DNA of 64,000 nt from an uncultured Flavobacteriales bacterium (GTDB taxonomy: Bacteria > Bacteroidota > Bacteroidia > Flavobacteriales_D > Parvicellaceae). The stretch lies in assembly GCA_913030835.1 (NCBI GenBank), contig CAJWDP010000002.1:62001-126000 (forward strand), read 5' to 3'. Shown here one piece after another: positions 26,811 to 35,155 of this stretch; the first letter of the stretch is position 1; each line of letters starts with the position of its first letter. The notes beneath the pieces were generated by a model. That model had not been told where the DNA came from. It did not search any database and saw nothing but the letters and a program-made list of their open reading frames with translations. Position numbers and translations under genes: made by a program.

Positions 26811-27653
26811 TTGCTTCTTTCCCCATTTTATCTTATGGCTCAGGAGGCGCACAGTCTGTTTTGGCAAATTTCCGGAAACGGACTCACCAATGCCTCCTAT
26901 CTGTATGGCACAATGCATATCAATGATCAACGTGTATTTGATTTCAAACCTGATGTTCTGCGGCATTTTGACGCAGCAAACGCGCTTGTTCTAGAATTGA
27001 ACATGGACTCCATAAACCCGCTAACCGTTATGAATCTCATGGTAATGGATTCCTCAATTACCCTTTCTGAATTGCTGCCGGAAGAAGATTTCTCCTATGT
27101 TGTAAATTTTATAGAGGATTCATTATCTCTTCCCATAGAATTTGTGGAACAGCTTCAACCCTTGTTTATCTCTTCATTTGTTTCGGAACGATCGAACAAG
27201 AGTGATGTAAAAGATGCTCTGGACGTTTTTTTCTTCAAACGGGGAAAGCTGCAGGATAAAAATATCGTGGGATTGGAAAAAGTTCAAGAACAAATTGACG
27301 CATTCAACTCTATTCCTTACGAAGAACAAGCAAAGGGATTACTTGAACTGATTAAAGAAGAGCAAAGTGCACAAAAAGCGAACAATTCAACCGAGGAGCT
27401 GATACAGCATTATCTGGATGGGAATTTAGATTCTCTTATCATCATCGCAACCGATCTACAAGAAAGCAAATTCACGAATCAAAGCTTTGAACGAATCTTC
27501 CTAATTGATCGAAACAAAATCATGACCAACCGGATCGTACCCATTATAAAGGACCAAAGTGCATTTATTGCAATTGGGGCTGCTCATTTGCCTGGCAAGG
27601 AAGGGGTCATCCAACTACTTAGAGAAAAAGGATACACCGTCGAACCCAGATGA
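26811..27653 (+). CDS. TraB/GumN family protein
   Basis: This protein, 280 aa from TTG, has the TraB/GumN start NASYLYGTMHINDQRV with a GTMH motif, a central helical region, and the C-terminal block IAIGAAHLPGKEGVIQLLREKGYTVEPR. Homologues are proposed metalloprotease-like exported proteins. From TTG at 26811 the protein has only a stub of a signal sequence (MLLSPFYLMAQ). The open frame continues upstream, and from ATC at 26784 it would give a normal signal peptide (RKALLNIALLLSPFYLMAQ) with no ATG, GTG or TTG. The true start is therefore uncertain. Its stop overlaps the next ATG by 4 bases. Confidence 0.85.
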   Translation: MLLSPFYLMAQEAHSLFWQISGNGLTNASYLYGTMHINDQRVFDFKPDVLRHFDAANALVLELNMDSINPLTVMNLMVMDSSITLSELLPEEDFSYVVNFIEDSLSLPIEFVEQLQPLFISSFVSERSNKSDVKDALDVFFFKRGKLQDKNIVGLEKVQEQIDAFNSIPYEEQAKGLLELIKEEQSAQKANNSTEELIQHYLDGNLDSLIIIATDLQESKFTNQSFERIFLIDRNKIMTNRIVPIIKDQSAFIAIGAAHLPGKEGVIQLLREKGYTVEPR

Positions 27654-28414
27654 ATTCAGAAGAACTAAAGGAATTTCTTGATTACAAAGTTGACCAATAC
27701 AATCAAATCAAATTCATTGAGTCGGATCCAATTCAAATACCCCACCAATTCTCGGAAAAGGAAGATATTGCAATATCTGGTTTTATTACAGCAACGTTGG
27801 CCTGGGGTCAGCGCAAGACAATCATCAAAAGTGCAAATAAATTCATGACCTTAATGGGAAACACACCCTTTGATTTTGTTATGAGCGCTACGGACAATCA
27901 AATTAAAAGACTGTCATTATTTAAGCACAGAACATTCAACGGATATGATGCCAAGTACCTCATTCAGGCCATACGTGGAATCTACCGCGAATACGGATCG
28001 TTTGATGCTGCGTTTCTTGAGGGTATACAGCCTGGGGACACCAACCTTTGCAATGCCATTGTACATTTCAGAAACAGTTTGTTTGGCGTCGAAAAAACTA
28101 GAACACACAAACATGTCTCCGACCCCGGTCGGGGAAGCGCAGCAAAAAGGATCAATATGTTTTTGCGTTGGATGTGCCGAAAAGATAACAAAGGAGTAGA
28201 TTTTGGCATTTGGGACATCCCGTCTTCTCTCTTATCCTGTCCGCTCGATGTTCATTCCGGAAATGTAGCAAGGAAACTGGGATTACTTTCTCGCAAACAA
28301 AACGACTGGAAAGCCGTAATGGAGCTGGATGATGCTTTACGTAGGATGGACCCCAAAGACCCAGTGAAATACGATTTCGCGTTATTCGGATTGGGCGTTT
28401 TTGAAAAGTTTTAA
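27650..28414 (+). CDS. TIGR02757/DUF2400 family protein
   Basis: This 254-aa predicted cytosolic protein is widespread in Bacteroidota and Spirochaetes. Conserved blocks are DPIQIPHQFSEKEDIAISGF, TLAWGQRKTII, GSAAKRINMFLRWMCRKD with DFGIWD, and PLDVHSGNVARKLGL. The helical, HhH-DNA-glycosylase-like pattern is suggestive, but no activity is established that I know of. The start ATG overlaps the TraB stop (ATGA), making it the last gene of the operon that begins at 25218. Confidence 0.92.
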   Translation: MNSEELKEFLDYKVDQYNQIKFIESDPIQIPHQFSEKEDIAISGFITATLAWGQRKTIIKSANKFMTLMGNTPFDFVMSATDNQIKRLSLFKHRTFNGYDAKYLIQAIRGIYREYGSFDAAFLEGIQPGDTNLCNAIVHFRNSLFGVEKTRTHKHVSDPGRGSAAKRINMFLRWMCRKDNKGVDFGIWDIPSSLLSCPLDVHSGNVARKLGLLSRKQNDWKAVMELDDALRRMDPKDPVKYDFALFGLGVFEKF

Positions 28415-28423
28415 GCAAAAAAA

Positions 28424-28444
28424 AGCCCCGAATAAATCGGGGCT
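28424..28444 (-). terminator. Intrinsic terminator after rpsA
   Basis: AGCCCCGA and TCGGGGCT form an 8-bp GC-rich stem with a five-base loop. On the minus strand it is followed by a run of eight T, 20 bases after the rpsA stop. The convergent TIGR02757 gene ends 10 bases on the other side. Confidence 0.88.
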
Positions 28445-28464
28445 ATAGTATTATTCAAAAGGAT

Positions 28465-30483
28465 TTATTCTCCTTTTTCCATTTTTTCTTTCAACGCAGT
28501 AAGTGCATCCAAATCACCAAGAGTTGTTTTTTCCTGCTTGGCATTTAAATCTTTTACTGCTTTAGAACTACCGGAAGATTTTTTCTTACCGGAGATGTTT
28601 TCCATTTCAGTATAAGTGAGTGTATGAGAAACAATAATTTTCTTTGCATTTTTATTGAACTCAATCACTTTAAAGTCAAGAACGTCATCCGCTTCAACTT
28701 TGGACCCATCTTCCTTCTTCATGTGTTTTGCAGGTGCATAACCCTCAACACCATATGGAAGAGCAATGATGCCCGTCTTATCCTGAAGTTTAATCACAGT
28801 TCCCTGATGAACCGAACCGTCAAGGAATACGGATTCAAAGACATCCCAAGGATTCTCCTCAAGCTGCTTATGTCCTAGAGACAATCTTCTTCCTTCTTTG
28901 TCTAACTCAAGAACTACAACATCCATTTCATCGTCAACATTACAGAATTCTGATGGATGCTTGATCTTCTTCGCCCAAGAGAGGTCAGATATATGGATCA
29001 AACCATCAATTCCCTCTTCCAGCTCAACAAAAACACCGAAATTGGTAAAGTTCTTAACTCTCGCTTTATGTTTAGAATCGATCGGATATTTACTTTCGAT
29101 CTCCGCCCATGGATCCGGCATCAATTGTTTGATACCCAAGGACATTTTTCTCTCTTCACGGTCAAGTGTCAACACCTGAGTTTCCACTTCATCCCCTACC
29201 TTAAGGAAATCCTGAGCACTTCTTAAGTGCTGAGACCAGCTCATTTCTGAAACGTGAACCAATCCTTCAACCCCAGGAGCGATTTCGATAAATGCACCGT
29301 AGTCGGCAATTACAACTACTTTTCCTTTTACCGAATCTCCAACTTTGAGGTCCTCTTGTAAGGCTTCCCATGGATGATCCTGCAGTTGTTTCAGACCCAA
29401 TGCAATTCTTTTCTTGTCATCGTCAAAATCCAAAATAACAACATTCAGCTTCTGATCCAACTCAACAATCTCCTCAGGATGATTCACTCTACCCCAAGAA
29501 AGATCAGTAATATGAACAAGTCCGTCAACACCACCTAGATCGATGAATACACCATAAGAAGTTATGTTTTTAACAGTTCCTTCCAGAACCTGACCTTTCT
29601 CTAATGTGCCAATGATCTGCTTTTTCTGCTGTTCAAGTTCTGCTTCAATCAGTGCTTTATGAGAAACTACAACATTTCTGAATTCATGGTTGATTTTAAC
29701 CACTTTGAATTCCATGTTCTTACCAACGTAAATATCGTAATCCCGAATTGGTTTAACATCGATTTGAGAACCTGGCAAAAATGCTTCGATACCGAATACA
29801 TCTGCGATTAATCCACCTTTGGTTCGACATTTTACGAAACCTGTGATGACCTCACCTGTATTGAGTACTTCATTTACTTTTTCCCACGCTTTGTGCGTTC
29901 TTGCTCGCTTGTGTGAAACAACCAACTGTCCAGTTTTGTCTTCTTGCTTTTCAATAAACAAATCAACCGGATCACCTATTGACAGCTCAGGGTTGTAACG
30001 AAATTCATTGATTGGAACTACTCCCTCTGATTTGTAGCCAATGTTGACGACTACTTCTTTTTTTGTGATTGCCACAACAGTACCGCTCACCACTTCTTTT
30101 TCAGAAATAGAGGTCAACGTTCCGTCGTACATCTTATCGTATTTTTCTATGTCCGCTTTCGAATATCCCTCAATACCTGATTCAAAGGATTCCCAATCAA
30201 AATCTTCGGGAGCAACATTTTCATTTGCTGGTGCTTCGACATGAGCAACAGCAGTCTCCTCAGCAACTACCTCTTCTTCAGCAACTACTTCTTCTTCAGC
30301 AACTACTTCTTCTTCAGCAACTACCTCTTCTTCAGCAACTACCTCTTCTTCAGCAACTACCTCTTCAGCAACTACTTCTTCTTTTGATGTTTCTTCTTGA
30401 TTTTCAGCAGCAGACTCTTGTGCCTTAATCTCTTGATCTGTTGTCGCTTTTGTTTCTTCAGCGACCTTTTTTTCTTTGGCCAT
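28465..30483 (-). CDS. rpsA: 30S ribosomal protein S1
   Basis: This 672-aa RNA-binding ribosomal protein helps load mRNA on the 30S subunit. Six S1 domains are visible in order, with cores GTVVAITKKEVVVNIG, ITGFVKCRTKGGLIADV, LEGTVKNITSYGVFIDLG, VKGKVVVIADYGAFIEI, HKARVKNFTNFGVFVEL and HQGTVIKLQDKTGIIAL. The N-terminus is an acidic extension of about 100 residues holding seven VVAEE(E) repeats. The start is the ATG at 30483 (MAKEKKVAEE); a frame 13 codons longer would begin inside the leader, whose promoter is at 30569-30599. Length exceeds the usual 550-620 aa because of the extension. The downstream terminator is strong. Confidence 0.96.
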   Translation of the reverse strand: MAKEKKVAEETKATTDQEIKAQESAAENQEETSKEEVVAEEVVAEEEVVAEEEVVAEEEVVAEEEVVAEEEVVAEETAVAHVEAPANENVAPEDFDWESFESGIEGYSKADIEKYDKMYDGTLTSISEKEVVSGTVVAITKKEVVVNIGYKSEGVVPINEFRYNPELSIGDPVDLFIEKQEDKTGQLVVSHKRARTHKAWEKVNEVLNTGEVITGFVKCRTKGGLIADVFGIEAFLPGSQIDVKPIRDYDIYVGKNMEFKVVKINHEFRNVVVSHKALIEAELEQQKKQIIGTLEKGQVLEGTVKNITSYGVFIDLGGVDGLVHITDLSWGRVNHPEEIVELDQKLNVVILDFDDDKKRIALGLKQLQDHPWEALQEDLKVGDSVKGKVVVIADYGAFIEIAPGVEGLVHVSEMSWSQHLRSAQDFLKVGDEVETQVLTLDREERKMSLGIKQLMPDPWAEIESKYPIDSKHKARVKNFTNFGVFVELEEGIDGLIHISDLSWAKKIKHPSEFCNVDDEMDVVVLELDKEGRRLSLGHKQLEENPWDVFESVFLDGSVHQGTVIKLQDKTGIIALPYGVEGYAPAKHMKKEDGSKVEADDVLDFKVIEFNKNAKKIIVSHTLTYTEMENISGKKKSSGSSKAVKDLNAKQEKTTLGDLDALTALKEKMEKGE
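30261..30375 (-). repeat. 18-bp tandem repeat encoding VVAEE(E) units in S1
   Basis: The core CAGCAACTAC recurs at 30261, 30279, 30297, 30315, 30333, 30351 and 30366: six copies at an 18-base period and a last step of 15 bases. It encodes seven VVAEE or VVAEEE units. The differences are mainly synonymous C/T changes (ACTACC/ACTACT), consistent with slippage expansion of a coding repeat. Confidence 0.9.
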
Positions 30484-30508
30484 TTTTACAACCCTTTGTA
30501 TCTCACAA

Positions 30509-30549
30509 TGCGGCACTTGCAAGAGAAATTAAACTTAGTCCTTGCCGCA
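30509..30549 (-). promoter_or_regulatory. Inverted repeat in the rpsA mRNA leader
   Basis: TGCGGCA (30509-30515) and TGCCGCA (30543-30549) are perfect 7-base complements, 27 bases apart, between the promoter and the ATG at 30483. CTTGCAAG sits beside the inner arm. The transcript could fold into a hairpin in its roughly 80-nt leader. S1 synthesis is autoregulated through its leader in other bacteria, so a similar role is possible here. Confidence 0.4.
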
Positions 30550-30568
30550 AGACTCTGATTTAAGGCTG

Positions 30569-30599
30569 CAAATGTACGATTATTCCTGTATATACCAAA
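30569..30599 (-). promoter_or_regulatory. Consensus promoter for rpsA
   Basis: On the minus strand TTTG (30599-30596), 19 bases, then TACATTTG (30576-30569): a full consensus match. The predicted transcription start near 30562 leaves a leader of about 79 nt before the ATG at 30483. Confidence 0.75.
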
Positions 30600-30677
30600 G
30601 AAGAAGGGAAACATCAGAAACTATAGAATGGGCTGTGAATTGAATTTAGACTTGTGGCACTCTAGAATTCGATATTT

Positions 30678-32036
30678 TTAGAGCAGTTCATCTGCCAATT
30701 TTGAAAAGTCTACCCCATTAAAATTACCGGAGCTCATCATTAATAAATTTCTTCCGCGCCAAGTTAACTTTCTTAATTCGCTTACTATTGAATTTGACTC
30801 AGTATACACTTCGACATTTGAGGTAGCAAAAGCATCAGCTACCTCTTCTTTGCTTATCGGCTTTAACTTTTTATGAGCAATTACATTCGGATCGTAGTAG
30901 ATCATTGCTCTATCGGCATTACCCATTGCACCTCTGTACTGGCTCAGGAATTCACTATTCAATGAGCTGAATGTATGAAGCTCCATACAAGCAATAAGTT
31001 CCCTATCCGGGAATTGATTTTTTAATGCACTTGTAGTAGCTTTCAATTTACTCGGTGAATGGGCAAAATCCTTAAACATGAGGGATTCCTTAGTTTCCTT
31101 CACCAACTCCAGTCTTTTGGAAGCACCTTTAAACGATGAAATCGCTACATAAAATTGATCCTCAGAGATGCCAAGCTCTTTGCAAACCAATTTAGCACAA
31201 TTCAAATTTTGCAGATTGTGTTCGCCAAAAATCGCTATAGGCAAATCTCCAACATCCGTTTTCAGGCAAGTTGTCCCCTGCTCGATAAAATGGTCGTGGG
31301 TTCCATAAGGAACTTTTTTGATGTCGGCTCTGCTTTTTTCAGCTATATTCTGCACTTCGTTGTCACCCTCAAAGTAAATCAATGTGCCATCCGGCTCAAT
31401 CTTTGAACAAAAGATGGCAAACTGCTCTACGTAATTAGAAAAGGTAGGGAATACATTTATATGATCCCATGCTATTCCACTGATTACGGCAATATCCGGT
31501 TTATACAAATGAAATTTAGGTCGTCGATCAGTCGGTGAAGAGAGGTACTCATCCCCTTCTAAAATGGCTATATTGTTTTCCTGGGTTAGCTTCACCATAC
31601 AATCAAACCCTTCTAATTGGGCTCCAACCATATAGTCTACACCAATGTTATTGTATTGCATAACGTGCAATATCATCGACGTGATAGACGTTTTCCCATG
31701 GCTTCCACCAATAACAACTCTACATTTCCCTTTGGTTTCGCGATAAATGAACTCAGGATAGGAAAACACTTCAATCCCCAATTCTTGGGCCTTTTTAAGC
31801 TCAGGGTTATCTTCTTTTGCATGCATCCCAACAATGACAGCATCCGTTTCAATATCCACTTTAGATGTGTCCCACCCTGTTTTTTCCGGTAAAAGTCCGT
31901 GATCTTTTAACCTGCTTCTGGAAGGCTCATATATCTCATCATCAGAACCGGAAACGATAAAACCCTTCAATCGCAAAGCGATGGCTAGATTGTGCATTGC
32001 GCTGCCACCGATAGCTATGAAGTGAATCTTTCTCAT
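30678..32036 (-). CDS. mpl: Mur ligase, Mpl-like (UDP-MurNAc:tripeptide ligase) for peptidoglycan recycling
   Basis: This 452-aa cytosolic ATP-dependent ligase starts with a MurC-like Rossmann domain (IHFIAIGGSAMHNLAIALR, then GSDDEIYEPSRSRL). The ATPase domain follows with P-loop GGSHGKTSIT (about residues 110-119) and EGDEYLSSPTDRRPKF. The C-terminal ligase domain contains FKGASKRLELV and DFAHSPSKLKAT. The SAMHNLA and DEYxSSxxDxRPKF features point to Mpl rather than MurC. Mpl attaches recycled L-Ala-gamma-D-Glu-mDap to UDP-MurNAc, consistent with dapF and mltG elsewhere in the window. Confidence 0.88.
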   Translation of the reverse strand: MRKIHFIAIGGSAMHNLAIALRLKGFIVSGSDDEIYEPSRSRLKDHGLLPEKTGWDTSKVDIETDAVIVGMHAKEDNPELKKAQELGIEVFSYPEFIYRETKGKCRVVIGGSHGKTSITSMILHVMQYNNIGVDYMVGAQLEGFDCMVKLTQENNIAILEGDEYLSSPTDRRPKFHLYKPDIAVISGIAWDHINVFPTFSNYVEQFAIFCSKIEPDGTLIYFEGDNEVQNIAEKSRADIKKVPYGTHDHFIEQGTTCLKTDVGDLPIAIFGEHNLQNLNCAKLVCKELGISEDQFYVAISSFKGASKRLELVKETKESLMFKDFAHSPSKLKATTSALKNQFPDRELIACMELHTFSSLNSEFLSQYRGAMGNADRAMIYYDPNVIAHKKLKPISKEEVADAFATSNVEVYTESNSIVSELRKLTWRGRNLLMMSSGNFNGVDFSKLADELL

Positions 32037-32199
32037 AGAACAAAAATATGCATTGCACGAGTTCTATTTATGCAGAATCGAACAACCTTTTACACAAATA
32101 TTTGTTCACCTTTTATTCAGAATTCAACTACAACCACCTGCAAAGCTTTTTATATTGTAACACTACATTAATGTATATTTTGAAAAAGGTTAAGCTACT

Positions 32200-33051
32200 A
32201 TGACCATTTATTCAATCAATACCGGTTATTTCAAACTTGATGGTGGTGCAATGTTTGGTGTCGTTCCCAAATCCATTTGGTCCAAAACCAACCCAAGCGA
32301 TTCAAACAATATGTGTGATTGGGCATTGAGATGCATGCTAATTGAAGATGGCGATCGATTGATCCTTGTCGATTGTGGGTTGGGGAATAAACAAAGCGAC
32401 AAGTTCTTTAGCCATTACTATCTATTCGGCGACGACACGTTAGACCAATCCTTAGCAAATCATGGCTTTCATCGTAATGACATAACGGATGTAATTCTTA
32501 CTCATTTGCATTTTGATCATTGTGGGGGAGCAATTCAATGGAACGACGACAAAACACTGTTAGAACCTGCTTTCGCCAACGCCAAGTTCTGGAGCAACAA
32601 ACATCATTGGAAATGGGCAACTGAAGCAAATAGAAGGGAAAAAGCATCTTTCCTTTCAGAGAATATTATCCCTATAGAGGAAAGTGGTCAATTGGAACAT
32701 ATTGTTAGAGCCGGTCGCATTACGGAAAATGGAATGGAAAATATTGATTTCTTTTTTGCCGACGGACATACCGAAAGCCAAATGATACCCATGATAAAAT
32801 ACAAAGGTCTAACGGTTGTTTTCATGGCAGATTTATTGCCCAGTGTCGGACACATCCCTCTTCCATACGTGATGGGCTATGACACAAGGCCCTTGTTGAC
32901 TCTAACAGAAAAGGAAGAATTCCTGAATCTAGCAGCCGACAATAATTTTGTCTTGTTTTTAGAGCACGATCCAATACATGAATGCTGTACTGTAAAACAT
33001 ACAGAGAAGGGAGTTCGGTTGGATACCACTTTTTCAATTGGAGATATATAA
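32200..33051 (+). CDS. Metallo-beta-lactamase-fold hydrolase
   Basis: This 283-aa predicted cytosolic hydrolase has the metal-binding motif HLHFDHCGG (HxHxDH, residues about 101-106). Further ligands are likely in FADGHTESQMIP, FMADLLPSVGHI and FLEHDPIHE near residue 258. It is closest to the quorum-quenching lactonase / YtnP-like branch by length and motif spacing, but the substrate is unknown. It is followed directly, with no gap, by miaA, whose TTG start abuts its stop, so the two are co-transcribed. Confidence 0.88.
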   Translation: MTIYSINTGYFKLDGGAMFGVVPKSIWSKTNPSDSNNMCDWALRCMLIEDGDRLILVDCGLGNKQSDKFFSHYYLFGDDTLDQSLANHGFHRNDITDVILTHLHFDHCGGAIQWNDDKTLLEPAFANAKFWSNKHHWKWATEANRREKASFLSENIIPIEESGQLEHIVRAGRITENGMENIDFFFADGHTESQMIPMIKYKGLTVVFMADLLPSVGHIPLPYVMGYDTRPLLTLTEKEEFLNLAADNNFVLFLEHDPIHECCTVKHTEKGVRLDTTFSIGDI

Positions 33052-33954
33052 TTGAATCAACTGATTTCAATAGTAGGCCCTACCGCAATAGGTAAAACCA
33101 ATTTTGCTGTTGGTTTAGCAAAAAAATTCGATGCAGAAATCATATCTGCAGATTCACGACAATTTTATAAAGAAATGACAATCGGCACAGCCAAGCCTAC
33201 CCGTTCTGAAATGAAAGGAATTGTGCATCACTTCGTTGATTTCCTTGAGGTGGACGAAAATTATTCAGCAGGTAAGTTTGAAGAACAAGCCATTGCAAAA
33301 ATAGAGAAGCTACACCGCAGTAACCCTCTTGTTATTATGGTTGGTGGATCCGGCTTGTATGTGGACGCTGTGCTGAAAGGAATCGATCCAATTCCATCCA
33401 ATCCGGAAATAAGAATTGCTCTTCAAAAAGAATTAAGTCAAAATGGAATTGAGAAATTGCAAAATGAGCTTTTGCAAAGAGATCCGCAACACCATATGTT
33501 TATGGACATCAACAATCCGCAAAGACTGGTCAGAGCGCTGGAAGTCTGCCGACATACCGGTAAAACGTACACATCATTTAGAAAAAGGGTAGCTAAATCC
33601 AGGTCGTTCGAAGTTATCAAAATAGGGATGACTGCGAATCGAGAGGAAATCTACAAACGAATCAATCAGCGCGTTGATCAAATGATCAGTGCAGGTTTGC
33701 TGGATGAAGTAAAATCTCTTACAACGGTGAAAAATCTCAATGCCCTCCAAACTGTAGGCTATAAAGAGCTTTTCGAATATCTGGATGATACGACAGACTT
33801 AGCAACGGCAATTGAGAACATAAAAAGAAATACCCGAAGATTTGCAAAAAGACAAATGACCTGGTTCAATAAAGATTCGGAAATCCAATGGTTCGACATT
33901 GAGCAGCTTGATGCAGCCATTTCTTTTGTTACTGCCTCAATTCATACATCCTAA
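33052..33954 (+). CDS. miaA: tRNA dimethylallyltransferase MiaA
   Basis: This 300-aa enzyme transfers a dimethylallyl group to A37 of tRNAs that read UNN codons. P-loop GPTAIGKT (residues about 8-15), DSRQFYKEMTIGTAKP, GGSGLYVDAVLKG and the RPxxR-like NPQRLVRALEV block are all in place. The C-terminus carries NTRRFAKRQMTWF, the tRNA-binding region. The start is TTG at 33052, the base after the TAA stop of the MBL gene; no ATG lies near the required N-terminus. Confidence 0.96.
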   Translation: MNQLISIVGPTAIGKTNFAVGLAKKFDAEIISADSRQFYKEMTIGTAKPTRSEMKGIVHHFVDFLEVDENYSAGKFEEQAIAKIEKLHRSNPLVIMVGGSGLYVDAVLKGIDPIPSNPEIRIALQKELSQNGIEKLQNELLQRDPQHHMFMDINNPQRLVRALEVCRHTGKTYTSFRKRVAKSRSFEVIKIGMTANREEIYKRINQRVDQMISAGLLDEVKSLTTVKNLNALQTVGYKELFEYLDDTTDLATAIENIKRNTRRFAKRQMTWFNKDSEIQWFDIEQLDAAISFVTASIHTS

Positions 33955-33999
33955 CAAAACACATTTAGTTTTGTGAATTCGATTGAATAACTTCGCAGA

Positions 34000-35127
34000 A
34001 TGAACAGCATCAAGTTCATATACCCGTCAATTGTGATCGCTCTTATTATAAGTTGTGGACACGATCAGCAAAAACCTGAATTCAATAATTGGTTAGAACA
34101 AAATAGATCTACGCTAGCTACTTCCATAAATTATCAGTTAGATTCCATTTGTGTTCTGTCGGACGTGCTCACAATCGATACTATTTACAGGTCAATGCAA
34201 GGCCCATACAGTCGGTCAACTCAAATTGAGCTTAGCCATATTAAATCCGATCTGATCTGGCTTACAGGTTATAAATGTGAAGTGTTTGATGCAGCAACAG
34301 AAATAAAATTAGATGATGAATTTTTGTGTCATAACAATCTCAATTACAACCATCCCGAAGCATATCCCTGGAAAATCAAGACACTTGGAAGTGAAAAGAG
34401 AATTTTCACCTTGACTGCAGGACAAACTTCAATCAACCTACCAGAAGGCACCGGCATTCCGGTTAAAACAGAAATGGGGCTGTCTTTTTTCTCTCAGGCG
34501 CTCAATCACAACTATAACAAAATCAGCTTGGACACTTACCAAAAAGTCACCATTTATTACCTAGAAAATAATGACTCTACCAATAAAACAACCCCTTTAT
34601 ATGCCCAAACTCCTTTTGTAACTACAAAAATAGGTGGCCCAAATGGCGGATTCAATGAAAAGACCTCAGAACGAGTTGCTCCTGCCTTAATGTGCGGTTT
34701 TGATTCTGCCAACACTTGTCACATTTCGTTTCCATCCAATGCGAAATACAACCCATACCGAGATGATTACGGCAGAACATACAATGGTCATTGGCATTTA
34801 GAAAATGGTCAACAAGTATTTACAACTAACATCACCAACATGTTGAATCTTTCCAAGCAGGAAAGAATTATTGCGATGGGTGCACATGTGCATCCGTTCG
34901 CTATCAATGTCGAGCTTTGGGACCTCACGTTCAACACTAAACTATCTACACTCAATGTTCAAAATCATAGGGATAAAATTGGCCTGAACCGTATTGAATT
35001 CAAAACCAATCTATCCATTGATCTCGACACGAACAGACAATATGCTCTGCGCACCTATTATGACTGTCGCGACACGATCAACAAACACACGGGAATGGCT
35101 AATCTGGGTCTTTATCTTTTAGAATGA
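34000..35127 (+). CDS. Lipoprotein with a probable two-lobe jelly-roll fold, function unknown
   Basis: This 375-aa protein has a lipoprotein signal with lipobox IISC (Cys19). Residues 60-120 contain LIWLTGYKCEVFD and DEFLCHNNLN. Residues about 275-375 contain GHWHLENGQQVF, MGAHVHPFAINVELWDL and ALRTYYDC. The His-rich strands recall copper type II monooxygenase-like or SURNod19-like beta-sandwiches, but I cannot confirm that relation. Six or more Cys residues suggest disulfides in the periplasm or on the outer membrane. A TAGTTTTG -7-like box occurs at 33966-33973 without a convincing -33 box. Confidence 0.72.
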   Translation: MNSIKFIYPSIVIALIISCGHDQQKPEFNNWLEQNRSTLATSINYQLDSICVLSDVLTIDTIYRSMQGPYSRSTQIELSHIKSDLIWLTGYKCEVFDAATEIKLDDEFLCHNNLNYNHPEAYPWKIKTLGSEKRIFTLTAGQTSINLPEGTGIPVKTEMGLSFFSQALNHNYNKISLDTYQKVTIYYLENNDSTNKTTPLYAQTPFVTTKIGGPNGGFNEKTSERVAPALMCGFDSANTCHISFPSNAKYNPYRDDYGRTYNGHWHLENGQQVFTTNITNMLNLSKQERIIAMGAHVHPFAINVELWDLTFNTKLSTLNVQNHRDKIGLNRIEFKTNLSIDLDTNRQYALRTYYDCRDTINKHTGMANLGLYLLE

Positions 35128-35155
35128 CACCAATTCAAAATTAGTCAAGATCTGC

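Noticed and set aside
30261-30375. CRISPR-like array in the rpsA region
   Set aside because: The 18-bp units are contiguous with no spacers and encode a regular peptide repeat in frame.
30225-30428. Plus-strand Leu/Gln-rich frame opposite the S1 acidic repeat
   Set aside because: It is the antisense reading of the VVAEE repeat, with no start context or homology.
32094-32105. ACAAATATTTGT palindrome between mpl and the MBL gene
   Set aside because: A 12-base AT-rich palindrome is expected by chance in this composition, and no second copy was seen.
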